Below, piece after piece: positions 54,657 to 62,728 of a stretch of DNA of 64,000 bases. The stretch is taken from assembly GCF_003412455.1 (NCBI RefSeq), contig NZ_QTJU01000005.1, positions 186,001 to 250,000 of the forward strand. The letters are read 5' to 3'. The stretch is from Deminuibacter soli. Its GTDB lineage: Bacteria; Bacteroidota; Bacteroidia; Chitinophagales; Chitinophagaceae. Both the position numbers and the translations under genes were made by a program. A model generated the notes under the pieces. The model searched no databases. It worked only from the letters and a program-made list of their open reading frames with translations, and was not told the DNA's origin. How positions within the stretch are numbered: the stretch's first letter is position 1; each line of letters opens with the position of its first letter.

Positions 54657-55028
54657 AAAAACAAATTAAAAGAATAAATTTTTTATAAATAATACTGAAA
54701 AAGCAATTAAAATACATTATCGGTTTCTATAAATTTTATTTATTTACAATGTATAAACATTAATGTCAGCACTTTTATTACAAATCATGTAACCCTTTGC
54801 CAGCAAGCATTACATTAATCACAACAATGTTAAAACTTTCATCTGTTCTGCCTGCATTATTGTGTCGTTGTAATTACATCAAGTCGATGTACTTACGTTA
54901 TTAATTTTTTTTAAACTACAGTGTTTCTTTCTTAAAAACACCTTTTTTACGCAATAAAATAAAAGAGCCTGTCACTTTTGTAACAGGCTCACTCATTTTT
55001 ATAGTAAACTGATTCTTATTAATACACT
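54657..55028. other. AT-rich intergenic region, no gene
   Basis: Strongly AT-rich. It contains the mqo terminator at 54955-54990 and, on the plus strand, a small GTGTTT/AAACAC hairpin followed by T residues (54921-54947) with no plus-strand gene upstream. No coding sequence is convincing. Confidence 0.5.
54955..54990 (-). terminator. Rho-independent terminator of mqo
   Basis: GAGCCTGT (54965-54972) and ACAGGCTC (54983-54990) pair, extended by two more pairs past a mismatch around a TTTT loop. On the minus strand a TTTTATTTTATT run follows. It lies 39 bases past the mqo stop. Confidence 0.85.
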
Positions 55029-56555
55029 TTATGCAGGCACCTGCCCCACGGGAGCAGCCGTTTTTAAATGCAATACCTCGCTTGTCCAGGCTTTGGTTTC
55101 TTCAAACAAGGCGTTGTTGGCTGCAAGTGACTGCCCGTAAGAAGGTATCATCTTCTTCAACCCTGCCTGCCACTCCGGCGTTTGCTCCTTGCTTTTAAAA
55201 CAACGTTTTATCAGGTCGAGCATGATAGATACTGATGTTGATGCCCCGGGTGATGCGCCCAGTAAGGCAGCAATGGTACCATCTGCCGCTGTTACTACTT
55301 CGGTACCAAACTCCAGGATACCGCCATGCTCTTCATCTTTTTTGATTACCTGTACACGCTGACCGGCAACTTCCAGCTCCCAGTCTTCCATGCGCGCATT
55401 GGGCAAAAAGTCACGCAGCGCTTCCAGCCTGTCTTCGGGTGACTGGCGTACCTGGTTAATCAGGTACTTGGTCAACGGAATATTGTCAAAACCCGCTGCC
55501 AGCATGGGGCGGATGTTGTTTAACTTAATAGACAAAGGCAAATCAAGCAAAGAACCGTTTTTCAGGAACTTGGTAGAGAAGCCTGCATACGGACCAAACA
55601 GCAGTGCTTTTTTACCGTCGATCATGCGGGTATCGAGGTGCGGAACCGACATGGGTGGTGAACCAACCGGCGCCTTGCCATATACTTTGGCAGCATGGCG
55701 TTCTATTACTTCGGGGTTGGTACATTTAAGCCATTGGCCGCTTACCGGGAAGCCACCAAAACCTTTGCCTTCCGGAATATCAGATTTCAGCAACAGGGGC
55801 AGTGAACCACCACCTGCACCGATGAAAACAAATTTTGCACGGATATCACGTTTTCTTTTGGTAGTGAGGTTTTTCACCGTGAGCAGCCAGGTACCGTCTT
55901 CCTGTTTTTCCAGGTCGCGCACTTCGTGGTGCATGTGCATGCCTACCCCTTTCATGGCCTGCAGTTTTGCAAACAGGCTGCGGGTTAACGCACCGAAATT
56001 TACATCGGTACCGCTTTCCATGCGTGTAGCAGCCACTTTTTCGCCTGGGTCGCGACCTTCCATTACCAGCGGAATCCATTTCTGCAGCACAGCGTGATCT
56101 TCAGAATACTGCATGCCCCTGAACAGGTGCGAGTTGCTCAGCGCTTCGTGGCGTTTCTTCAAATAAGTAACATTCTCTTCGCCCCACACAAAACTCATGT
56201 GCGGAATGCTGTTGATAAATGTCTGCGGTGCATCTACCAGGTTATTTTGAACCAGGTATGCCCAGAACTCTTTTGATTCTTCGAACGATTCGTTGATTTT
56301 GATGGCTTTTTTGGTATCAATGGTACCATCTGCACGCTGCGGAGTGTAGTTGAGCTCACATAGGGCCGAGTGTCCTGTACCTGCATTGTTCCAGGCATCC
56401 GAACTTTCGGCAGCTACTATATCCAGTCTCTCAAAAATTTCAACCGTTAAATCAGGCTGCAATTGTTTCAACAACATACCAAGCGTAGCACTCATAATGC
56501 CGGCACCAATTAATACCACATCGGCATCTGTTCCTGAAGATTTACCGCTTCTCAT
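55029..56555 (-). CDS. mqo: Malate:quinone oxidoreductase
   Basis: 508 residues, FAD-dependent, peripheral inner-membrane enzyme oxidising malate to oxaloacetate and passing electrons to quinone. FAD-binding [50 protein letters not shown], and the C-terminal [17 protein letters not shown] are diagnostic. The length fits the family. ATG at 56555 is chosen: a TAACTTTG -7 element at 56577-56584 lies over the alternative TTG at 56579. A terminator follows at 54955. It is a single-gene unit, probably central TCA-cycle function. Confidence 0.96.
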   Translation of the reverse strand: MRSGKSSGTDADVVLIGAGIMSATLGMLLKQLQPDLTVEIFERLDIVAAESSDAWNNAGTGHSALCELNYTPQRADGTIDTKKAIKINESFEESKEFWAYLVQNNLVDAPQTFINSIPHMSFVWGEENVTYLKKRHEALSNSHLFRGMQYSEDHAVLQKWIPLVMEGRDPGEKVAATRMESGTDVNFGALTRSLFAKLQAMKGVGMHMHHEVRDLEKQEDGTWLLTVKNLTTKRKRDIRAKFVFIGAGGGSLPLLLKSDIPEGKGFGGFPVSGQWLKCTNPEVIERHAAKVYGKAPVGSPPMSVPHLDTRMIDGKKALLFGPYAGFSTKFLKNGSLLDLPLSIKLNNIRPMLAAGFDNIPLTKYLINQVRQSPEDRLEALRDFLPNARMEDWELEVAGQRVQVIKKDEEHGGILEFGTEVVTAADGTIAALLGASPGASTSVSIMLDLIKRCFKSKEQTPEWQAGLKKMIPSYGQSLAANNALFEETKAWTSEVLHLKTAAPVGQVPA

Positions 56556-56576
56556 CGTATAATCTTTAAAGTGCCG

Positions 56577-56584
56577 CAAAGTTA
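56577..56584 (-). promoter_or_regulatory. Predicted -7 element of mqo
   Basis: Minus strand TAACTTTG, an exact TAnnTTTG match, 22 bases before the mqo ATG, giving a leader of about 15 bases. The -33 TTTG is not evident at 17-22 bases upstream. Confidence 0.5.
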
Positions 56585-56722
56585 CGCTGAAAAACGCAAC
56601 GCCCTCCGCTTACCCGAAAGGATTCACATAAAATTTAGGCATTTGTAGTTAAATTTTAAGATGTAACCCGTTTTTTTGAACAGATGATCGAAAAAATATT
56701 GATTTATTAGAGGAAGCAATGG

Positions 56723-57916
56723 CTACTCTAAAACGGGTTGCGGTGCAGGACTGTTTACCGTTTCTTCCTCACTTACACTTGTTCGCTTTTGGCCGATGGT
56801 AATAAAACTTAAACCGAATGTGAGCATAAACAACGCCATGCTTATCCATATAATTTCATGCACATTATATAAGGTAATAATGGCGCCACCCAATAACGTA
56901 CCCAGCGTTACACCTGCGTTGCCGAACGATACCATCAGGCTTGCAGCCAGCTCCGGCGCTTCGGGTGCTTCTGAAGTAGAGCGCGTTTGGCCAATCAGGA
57001 AACCGCCTGTATGAATAAAACCCCAGATGGAAATAATGATGGCCATGGGCACAAACAAACCGCCGAAACTGTAAGCCAGCAGATGCACCAGCACCAGCGA
57101 CAATAAAAACAAACGGGTAGTAAGCAGCACATTTTTACTCAGCGCAATACCGGTAAGCCAGTTGCCCACAATACCTGTTGCACCAAACAACAATAACATC
57201 AGGCTTATTTCACCGCCATTCATCCGGGTAATTTTGCCGAGGTATTCGGCGAGGTAACCATAGGTTGAAAACATACCTGCTATCATAATGAGTGTAGCGG
57301 TAAGATTCAGCCACAGCTGTGGTTTGCGCAGGATAACCAGCTGATGGCGCACAGAAGTATCTTCAGTTACAGGCATGGATGGAACAAACAACACCAGCGC
57401 TGCAAAAGCCACCAGGTTAATTATACCTGAAACCACGAAGGAAGTCTGCCAGTTAAACACATCGGCCACATAGGTTGTAATGGGCACACCGAGTACTGTG
57501 GCAATACTTAAACCACCCAGCACAACCGATACGGCCTTTGGTGCATCTTTCGGCTCAACCTGTTTTGAAGCGGCCACTGTTGCCACTGCCCAGAACACCG
57601 GGTGCAGAAAAGCGGGCAGAATGCGTGCAATCATGAGTACGGTAAAATTGGGGGCCACGGCAGACAAGGCATTGGACAGCACAAACGTGGCCAGCACCAG
57701 GCACATCATGGTTTTACGGTTCACTTTCGCGGTAAGCAAGGTGGTGAACGGACCGGTTAATGCTATGGTAAGGGCAAAGCCGCTGAGCAGCCAGCCCGCT
57801 GTATCTATAGATATGCCAAATGATTTTGCGATGGCAGGCATTATCCCGATTACCCCGAATTCGGTGGTGATGATGCCGAAGGCGCCAAGCGCCATGATGT
57901 AGATTGATTTTTTCAT
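56723..57916 (-). CDS. MFS transporter, DHA1/AraJ-like
   Basis: 397 residues with twelve predicted membrane helices. The first helix (ALGAFGIITTEFGVIGIMPAI) and the loop LTAKVNRKTMMCLVLATFVLSNALSA match the AraJ/sugar-efflux/drug:H+ antiporter group. It lacks the classical GxLaDrxGrk loop in full. It is 117 bases downstream of the ArsR gene and likely in the same operon, suggesting induced efflux, though substrate cannot be read. C-terminal tail is Glu/Pro-rich. Alternatives: chloramphenicol or purine efflux. Confidence 0.85.
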   Translation of the reverse strand: MKKSIYIMALGAFGIITTEFGVIGIMPAIAKSFGISIDTAGWLLSGFALTIALTGPFTTLLTAKVNRKTMMCLVLATFVLSNALSAVAPNFTVLMIARILPAFLHPVFWAVATVAASKQVEPKDAPKAVSVVLGGLSIATVLGVPITTYVADVFNWQTSFVVSGIINLVAFAALVLFVPSMPVTEDTSVRHQLVILRKPQLWLNLTATLIMIAGMFSTYGYLAEYLGKITRMNGGEISLMLLLFGATGIVGNWLTGIALSKNVLLTTRLFLLSLVLVHLLAYSFGGLFVPMAIIISIWGFIHTGGFLIGQTRSTSEAPEAPELAASLMVSFGNAGVTLGTLLGGAIITLYNVHEIIWISMALFMLTFGLSFITIGQKRTSVSEEETVNSPAPQPVLE

Positions 57917-58033
57917 CTAAATATCTAAATGTTTCAATTAATAAGCTAAAGGGAAAGCAGTACAGCACCGCAAGCGGCATGTTACTGGTGGCAAGAACGC
58001 ATCAATAAGTACGCAGAAAAATCAGGAACCGGA

Positions 58034-58309
58034 TCACAATTTCAATCGCTGCAGGCTGGTAATGTAGTCATCCAGCACGGTTTCGTTAAGGGTGTACTTC
58101 AGGTTACGCCCTTCCTTTTCGGGAATCAGCAAACCTGCGTCTACCAGCTGTTTCAGGTGATGAGAGATGGAAGGTTGCGCCAGGTCGAGCAGATCATGCA
58201 CCTCCGTGCAATACACGCAATCCTGCTTCTTTTTAAACTGTTGCAGAATAGAGAGCCTGCTGGCATCGCTCAAGGCTTTTGATATTTTCTCAAACTTCCT
58301 GTTATCCAT
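58034..58309 (-). CDS. ArsR family transcriptional regulator
   Basis: 91 residues, winged helix-turn-helix: ALSDASRLSILQQFKKKQDCVYCTEVHDLLDLAQPSISHHLKQL includes the recognition helix (AQPSISHHLKQL). A DCVYC pair in the region of the ArsR metal site (CVCDL in classical members) may bind a soft metal or act as a thiol sensor. ArsR proteins repress until ligand binds. A 26-base near-palindrome sits 32-57 bases upstream, the expected operator. It precedes the MFS gene and probably controls both. Confidence 0.9.
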   Translation of the reverse strand: MDNRKFEKISKALSDASRLSILQQFKKKQDCVYCTEVHDLLDLAQPSISHHLKQLVDAGLLIPEKEGRNLKYTLNETVLDDYITSLQRLKL

Positions 58310-58340
58310 GGTGGCCGGTAATTCAGCATAAAACTAAATA

Positions 58341-58366
58341 GAAATATTGAAATAATTCGATATTTC
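58341..58366 (-). promoter_or_regulatory. Predicted ArsR operator (near-palindrome)
   Basis: The 26-base stretch from GAAATATTGAAAT to TTCGATATTTC matches its own reverse complement at 22 of 26 positions. Position just upstream of the ArsR gene, and over a TAGTTTTA -7-like site slightly downstream, fits autorepression. The inverted repeat style resembles known ArsR/SmtB operators. Confidence 0.6.
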
Positions 58367-58427
58367 TTGAAATTTTTTTCCTCCTTACCGGCCGGCCACG
58401 CATTACTTAATTATACCAGCATCATCG

Positions 58428-59168
58428 CTAAGCAGTTAATCCCCCGTCAACCGTTAACACAGCACCCGTTGCAAAACTGCCGTCCCCAGATGCCAGCAAG
58501 GCTACCATGGCAGCAATATCGCTGGCTTTGCCGTATTGCGGAATGGCCATGGCCTGGCGCAGCAAATCGGCTTTTTCACCGGTAGCAGGGTTCATATCCG
58601 TATCGGTAGGACCAGGCTCTACCAGGTTCACCGTAATTTTGCGCGTACCCAGGTCGCGCGCGAGCCCCCTGGTTAAGCCGATCAATGCAGACTTGCTCAT
58701 GGCGTATACGCTCATGCCCGGGCGCCCGGGCCGCACAGACACATTGCTGCCAATAGTTACGATACGGCCGCCTGCGGGGAGGTGTTTGAGTGCGGCCTGG
58801 ACTGCTATAAATACGGCGCGCACGTTTACAGACATCATTTCATCAAACTCAGCGAGCGAATAGGCGTCAACAGGTTTTGCGCTGAAGATGCCGGCATTGT
58901 TCACCAATATATCCAGTGCGCCCAGCTGTGCCGCTGCTTTATCTACAGCAGCCGTGAGTTCTGCGGCATTGGTATTATCGGCCTTGATTGCAATGGCCCT
59001 GCCACCATCTGCCACTACCTGCGCCACTACTTCCTGCGCTTTTGCTTCGTTGTGTACAAAAGTAAAAGCAACTGCAGCGCCTTCTGCTGCCAAACGTTTT
59101 ACAATAGCCGCGCCAATGCCCCTGCTGCCTCCTGTTACCAGGGCAACCTTGTTTTGTAATCTCTGCAT
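58428..59168 (-). CDS. SDR family oxidoreductase (FabG-like)
   Basis: 246 residues. NAD(P) glycine motif VTGGSRGIGAAIVKRLA, NNAGIFS, and the catalytic tetrad including S-Y-K: VTIGSNVS with SVYAMSKSALIGLTRGLARDLG. C-terminal EPGPTDTDMNP and LTVDGGLTA are typical of FabG-type reductases. Substrate (quinone, ketone or ACP thioester) is unknown. It follows the TetR gene by 51 bases and an operator-like palindrome lies in the gap, so it is a TetR target gene. Confidence 0.9.
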   Translation of the reverse strand: MQRLQNKVALVTGGSRGIGAAIVKRLAAEGAAVAFTFVHNEAKAQEVVAQVVADGGRAIAIKADNTNAAELTAAVDKAAAQLGALDILVNNAGIFSAKPVDAYSLAEFDEMMSVNVRAVFIAVQAALKHLPAGGRIVTIGSNVSVRPGRPGMSVYAMSKSALIGLTRGLARDLGTRKITVNLVEPGPTDTDMNPATGEKADLLRQAMAIPQYGKASDIAAMVALLASGDGSFATGAVLTVDGGLTA

Positions 59169-59184
59169 ACTGGGATTTTTATTT

Positions 59185-59198
59185 TGAATGATCGTTCA
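59185..59198 (-). promoter_or_regulatory. Predicted TetR operator upstream of the SDR gene
   Basis: TGAATGATCGTTCA is a 14-base palindrome apart from one mismatched base pair. It is 17 bases before the SDR start and resembles the site at 59817-59830 in the TetR promoter, so both probably bind the same repressor. Confidence 0.55.
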
Positions 59199-59219
59199 GA
59201 TATTTAGCAAAAAAAGAGA

Positions 59220-59798
59220 TCAGGAACTGATCATCTGCACCAGGCAATCGGCCATTTGCCTGAGTAATTTACTGTTTTCATTTGTTACATGCATTTGCCA
59301 GAAACCGGCAAAATTGCCTACAATTACATGAGCCAGCACACCTGCATCCTTCTCACGGCCCAGCTCACCTGCCTGCTGCGCTTTTTGCAGCAGCGTTTTT
59401 ACCAGCTGCACCAGCTGGTTGTTTTTCCTGAGTACTTCCAGCACATCTTCATGCGCACCGGCCAATTCAAAAGTAGCTTTCGGCACCAGGCACATTTTCT
59501 TTTTCCCGGCCGAAACCTTGGCTGCGGCGCGGTATATGATACAATGCACAGCCTTCAGCGGGGAATTGGTTACGCTGGCTGCAGTTTTGTAATCGGCCAG
59601 CGCCTCTGCTGCATAATCTGCCAGGCATTGCAGAAACAAGGCATGTTTACTGCCATAGGTATCGTAAATACTTCCCGGGTTTAACTGCATGGCTTCTGAA
59701 AGGTCGCTCATGGAAGTGGCGTGGTAGCCCTTCTCCCAGAAAACATTCCTCGCCAGCCGCATGCGCTCCTCAGGATCAAATGCCTTGTTTCGTGCCAT
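59220..59798 (-). CDS. TetR/AcrR family transcriptional regulator
   Basis: 192 residues. N-terminal helix-turn-helix: ARNVFWEKGYHATSMSDLSEAMQLNPGSIYDTYGSKHALF. The C-terminal ligand domain is variable and contains AAKVSAGKKKMCLVPKATFELAG with a Cys, resembling TetR regulators linked to electrophile or drug sensing (YcdC/TetR_C_16-like). It is flanked by nitroreductase upstream and SDR downstream, both redox enzymes, so an inducer such as a quinone or nitro compound is plausible. ATG at 59798 is used; the promoter at 59803-59832 places the transcript start at or near this codon. Confidence 0.9.
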   Translation of the reverse strand: MARNKAFDPEERMRLARNVFWEKGYHATSMSDLSEAMQLNPGSIYDTYGSKHALFLQCLADYAAEALADYKTAASVTNSPLKAVHCIIYRAAAKVSAGKKKMCLVPKATFELAGAHEDVLEVLRKNNQLVQLVKTLLQKAQQAGELGREKDAGVLAHVIVGNFAGFWQMHVTNENSKLLRQMADCLVQMISS

Positions 59799-59802
59799 GC
59801 AG

Positions 59803-59832
59803 CAAATATATATACTTGAACGAACACTCAAA
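59803..59832 (-). promoter_or_regulatory. TetR gene promoter with embedded operator
   Basis: Minus strand: TTTG (59832-59829), 18-base spacer, TATATTTG (59810-59803). The operator-like TGAACGAACACTCA (59817-59830) lies across the -33 box and spacer, so repressor binding would block polymerase: autoregulation. The -7 box ends only 5 bases before the ATG. Confidence 0.6.
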
Positions 59833-59842
59833 AATAAAATAA

Positions 59843-60544
59843 TCAGATTGTTTCTTTCTTCCCGCGAAAGAAATCGATCATCGGCTGCAGGTTGCCGAAC
59901 GCAATTTTATTTTTCAGCAGATGGTAAGTCTGCAGTTGCTGCTCATCTGTCAACCCTGGCAACTGCGGCATGCCGTAGTGTACAAAGCTGCTTACCGGTT
60001 TGCGTGTGCGTACATGGCGGTGTTTGGCGCGCAGGCTATCGTTCAGCCCGTCGCCGGTGCCGGGATAGCCCAATGCAATGCCGGTGCAGGGCTGGTACAA
60101 TTCGCCCACACCAAATGTTTCGCGCACTTTATCATGCAGTATACCTGCGGCCTGGCTCAACTGCATGCCTTCGTTTACAGCCTGCAGGTTTAACTGGGCT
60201 ACTGCCAATCCTACATCGTGCCAGGCCCATGGGTTGGGCATACCATTTTTATCGAAATAGAGTTTGGCGAGTACGATCATTACTACCGGTGCGGTTTGTG
60301 CCCAGGCGCGGTTGTCGTCGTTGAAACATTGCAATACCCGCTGATACTGGGTTTCATCTTCATATTTGCAACCCACGATAAACTGCCAGGGCTGTTCATT
60401 AAAACCTGATGCGGCCATGCGTGCCGCCTCAAACAAAGGCTGCAGCTGTGCTTTACCTACGGGTTGTGCTGTAAATGCTTTGGGGCTCCAGCGTTGCTGA
60501 ATAACATCGAGCACGGGCGCTGTGGTGGAAATTGTGTGATACAT
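59843..60544 (-). CDS. Nitroreductase family protein
   Basis: 233 residues, FMN-dependent NAD(P)H oxidoreductase fold. Features: RWSPKAFTAQPVGKAQLQPLFEAARMAASGFNEQPWQFIVG (FMN-binding Arg and Ser/Asn loop) and the C-terminal ALGYPGTGDGLNDSLRAKH with the GYPG motif and Arg, then KPVSSFVHYG. Reduces nitro groups, quinones or similar substrates; the natural substrate is unknown. It is the first gene of a nitroreductase-TetR-SDR set. A CAACTTTG promoter-like word, one base off consensus, lies just upstream of its start. Confidence 0.9.
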   Translation of the reverse strand: MYHTISTTAPVLDVIQQRWSPKAFTAQPVGKAQLQPLFEAARMAASGFNEQPWQFIVGCKYEDETQYQRVLQCFNDDNRAWAQTAPVVMIVLAKLYFDKNGMPNPWAWHDVGLAVAQLNLQAVNEGMQLSQAAGILHDKVRETFGVGELYQPCTGIALGYPGTGDGLNDSLRAKHRHVRTRKPVSSFVHYGMPQLPGLTDEQQLQTYHLLKNKIAFGNLQPMIDFFRGKKETI

Positions 60545-60609
60545 GTGTTGTTGTTTGTATCACAAAGTTGAACAATACCTTTCAGGCAATGGGTACACCG
60601 GATACCGGT

Positions 60610-61488
60610 TCAGGTATACTTTTCACGGATTTGTTCCCTGAACTGCTCGGGTGTTTGCTGTGTAAGTTTTTTAAAGAAGCGGTAGAAATAGGATACTTCA
60701 TTGAACTGCAGCAGGGCTGCAATGGCTTTTACGGGTTCGTGCGTATGCACCAGCATGCGCTGTGCTTCGAGCAATACGCGGGCGGCAATCCATTGCGAGG
60801 CGGTTTTGCCTGTCTGTGCTTTAACCACATCATTCAAATGGCCTGCAGACACATGCAGCATGGCCGCATAGGCTGCAGGCTGGCGATATTCCATAAAATG
60901 CTGCTGTACCAGTGAGCGAAAGTCGCGCGTCATTTTTGCATTGCTGCCGGGCTGCAGTGTTTGTTCCGCTCCCTGCTGCAACAAGCGATAAATGCGCGAC
61001 AACACAATATCCAGGTAGTTCTCCATAATACGCTTACCCAGCGATTGTTGCTCCCGGTATTCTTCGAACAGCTGCATGCACATATCCCAGAGTTGTGCAA
61101 AGGCTGCATCACCGGGTTGCAGGTGCCCGGTTTCCCAGGCGCCCGGCTGCAACAATGGGTGGTTCCTGGCGAAGGCGGCCGTAAAGGCGATACGTATACC
61201 CTGCGTGTTTTTATTATCCGCATCCGCACCGCGCTGTACATGATGTACCTGGCCGGGGCTCATGAATATAATAGTGCCGGGTTGTATGCGGTATTCGGTA
61301 AAATCAACGCTGTGCACACCCGATCCCTGTTTTACCAGTGATACCCCGTAGTAATCATGCCGGTGAGGGCGCATAACCCTGCCGGTACGATCTGCCGAAT
61401 CGTCCCTACCCTCCCTGTATTCAACCATGAAAGGTGCAGTAGCGTCGTGCTCATCCAGCGCATATACCGGTATTGTATCAGCTGTCAT
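60610..61488 (-). CDS. AraC family transcriptional regulator, cupin sensor
   Basis: 292 residues. N-terminal cupin-like ligand domain (about 15-130: HRHDYYGVSLVKQGSGVHSVDFTEYRIQPGTIIFMSPGQVHHV) and C-terminal AraC double helix-turn-helix (about 195-290: YAAMLHVSAGHLNDVVKAQTG and ALLQFNEVSYFYRFFKKLTQQTPEQFREQ). ATG at 61488; the longer frame begins with GTG at 61530. A hairpin (61550-61568) sits near its promoter. Adjacent, oppositely spaced nitroreductase might be a target, but there is no evidence for a specific regulon. Confidence 0.9.
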   Translation of the reverse strand: MTADTIPVYALDEHDATAPFMVEYREGRDDSADRTGRVMRPHRHDYYGVSLVKQGSGVHSVDFTEYRIQPGTIIFMSPGQVHHVQRGADADNKNTQGIRIAFTAAFARNHPLLQPGAWETGHLQPGDAAFAQLWDMCMQLFEEYREQQSLGKRIMENYLDIVLSRIYRLLQQGAEQTLQPGSNAKMTRDFRSLVQQHFMEYRQPAAYAAMLHVSAGHLNDVVKAQTGKTASQWIAARVLLEAQRMLVHTHEPVKAIAALLQFNEVSYFYRFFKKLTQQTPEQFREQIREKYT

Positions 61489-61833
61489 AATCGGTAAACA
61501 GTTTCTGTGATAAAGATACCACAAGCCCACCGCCGCAGCAATTGTGTTTACCGCCTGCGGCAGGCGGTTTACCTGTTGTTGCTTTCGCCCGTTTTGCGGA
61601 GATGGTTTAACGCTTAAGGTTTGATGTTTACTGTTGAACTTGGCGGAGATCGAAGCGGGGATTTGTTGCCGGTGGGGACACCGGGCAATGGCATTTAGGG
61701 GGGGCGTTGAGCTTGGCGGAAGCCCTTGAACACTGTCTGCTGTACCTGGTTACGCTGGGTTGTTTTATTGTAATGCTGCTGATTCATTTCAACAGCTGAG
61801 CAGGGTTAGCGCATTTTTGCTACTTTAGCCGTT
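61489..61833. other. Intergenic region between divergent AraC and HD genes
   Basis: No gene. ACCGCCTG / CAGGCGGT with a CGG loop at 61550-61568. GTTTAA-type stutter at 61608-61640, then GCGGAGATCGAAGCG-like words and the hairpin element at 61665-61688. A TACTTTAG box at 61811-61818 could be the -7 site for the HD gene (one mismatch). Confidence 0.5.
61665..61688. repeat. Dispersed hairpin element with one-base insertion
   Basis: GTTGCCGGTG, loop GGGA, CACCGGGCAA: the same element as at 5865, with one extra G in the right arm. The preceding 60 bases share words with the 62603 copy (GGTTTAA, GATGTTTA, GCGGAG), so the repeated unit is longer, about 85 bases. Confidence 0.65.
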
Positions 61834-62499
61834 ATGGACATGCAACTTCTTACTTACTGGCAACAACAGTTCATCAGCTATTTAACTACACATGCCAACA
61901 GTGATGACGGCGCGCATGATATGGGGCATTTTAATCGTGTATGGCAAAACTGTCGCGCCATTAACCAGACTGAAGGTAACAAGGCCGATGACCTGGTACT
62001 ACTTACTGCCGCCTATTTTCATGACCTGGTTTCCTTTCCCAAAAATCATCCTGACAGAAGCTGCTCTTCCCTATTGAGTGCAGACCAAACTGCTGTTCTG
62101 CTGAAGGAACATTTCACGGGTTTTCCTGCAGATAAAATTGCCGCGGTTCATCATGCGATTCATGCACACAGTTTTTCAGCGGGTATCCCTACCGAAACTT
62201 ATGAAGCACAAATACTGCAGGATGCAGACCGCATGGAAGCGCTTGGCGCCATCGGTATTGCACGCACGTTTTATACTGCCGGCCTTATGCATTCATCGAT
62301 GTTCAACGCGGAAGACCCGATGGGTGAAAACCGGCCTTTGAATGACAGCAGGTATGCACTTGATCATTTTACTGTGAAACTGCTGCAGTTGCCTGCGTTG
62401 ATGAATACTGCCGCAGGTAAGCAAATGGCCCGGGCGAATGCGGATTACCTTGTGCAGTTCAGGGAGAAGATGTGCAGGGAGATTACTGGTGAGTGGTGA
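61834..62499 (+). CDS. HD-domain metal-dependent phosphohydrolase
   Basis: 221 residues. HD-superfamily residues: the first ligand region HDMGH (about 28-32), HD at 63-64 (AYFHDLV), and late DADRMEALGAIG with the final Asp (about 131). HD enzymes hydrolyse phosphate esters or nucleotides; this group is often uncharacterised (YedJ-like). No membrane segment or signal peptide, so cytosolic. It stands alone on the plus strand, followed by short-word repeats and a hairpin and then a strong terminator at 62641. Confidence 0.88.
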   Translation: MDMQLLTYWQQQFISYLTTHANSDDGAHDMGHFNRVWQNCRAINQTEGNKADDLVLLTAAYFHDLVSFPKNHPDRSCSSLLSADQTAVLLKEHFTGFPADKIAAVHHAIHAHSFSAGIPTETYEAQILQDADRMEALGAIGIARTFYTAGLMHSSMFNAEDPMGENRPLNDSRYALDHFTVKLLQLPALMNTAAGKQMARANADYLVQFREKMCREITGEW

Positions 62500-62575
62500 T
62501 CACTGGTGAATAGGCAATAGTGAATGATCTGAGCGGGATGGTTTAAGGTTTAATGTTTGATGTTTAACGTTGACC
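62487..62575. repeat. Quasi-periodic GTGA and GTTTAA stutter repeats
   Basis: From the HD gene stop, words GTGA, GTGAAT and GATC recur to about 62528, followed by GGTTTAAGGTTTAATGTTTG-type repeats to 62575. A similar GTTTAA run lies at 61608-61640. Confidence 0.55.
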
Positions 62576-62602
62576 TTTGCGGAGGTGATCTTAGCGAGGT
62601 GT

Positions 62603-62625
62603 GTTGCCGGTGGGAACACCGGCAA
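62603..62625. repeat. Dispersed hairpin element with GGAA loop
   Basis: TTGCCGGTG, loop GGAA, CACCGGCAA: perfect 9-base stem with GNRA tetraloop. Same family as 5865 and 61665. Confidence 0.7.
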
Positions 62626-62640
62626 GGGCTGTGGAGAATA

Positions 62641-62668
62641 ACAAAAGAGCGCCGGGGCGCTCTTTTGT
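62641..62668. terminator. Bidirectional terminator between convergent genes
   Basis: ACAAAAGAGCGC pairs perfectly with GCGCTCTTTTGT around a CGGG loop. It has A/T runs inside both arms so it can act on both strands; it lies between the HD gene and the TonB receptor fragment. Confidence 0.85.
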
Positions 62669-62702
62669 ATTATGCTTTGTTGTGCAAGCTTTGCTTACGC
62701 AC

Positions 62703-62727
62703 TGACGATTCACGACTGACGATTCAC
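62703..62727. repeat. Tandem TGACGATTCACG repeat
   Basis: TGACGATTCACG occurs twice, 14 bases apart, directly beside the stop of the TonB receptor fragment. Similar TTCACGATT words touch the stops at 2047 and 5934. Confidence 0.6.
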
Positions 62728-62728
62728 G

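Noticed and set aside
55390-56097. 235-codon plus-strand frame opposite mqo
   Set aside because: Antisense of a strongly conserved gene; no family resemblance and no promoter or start signal.
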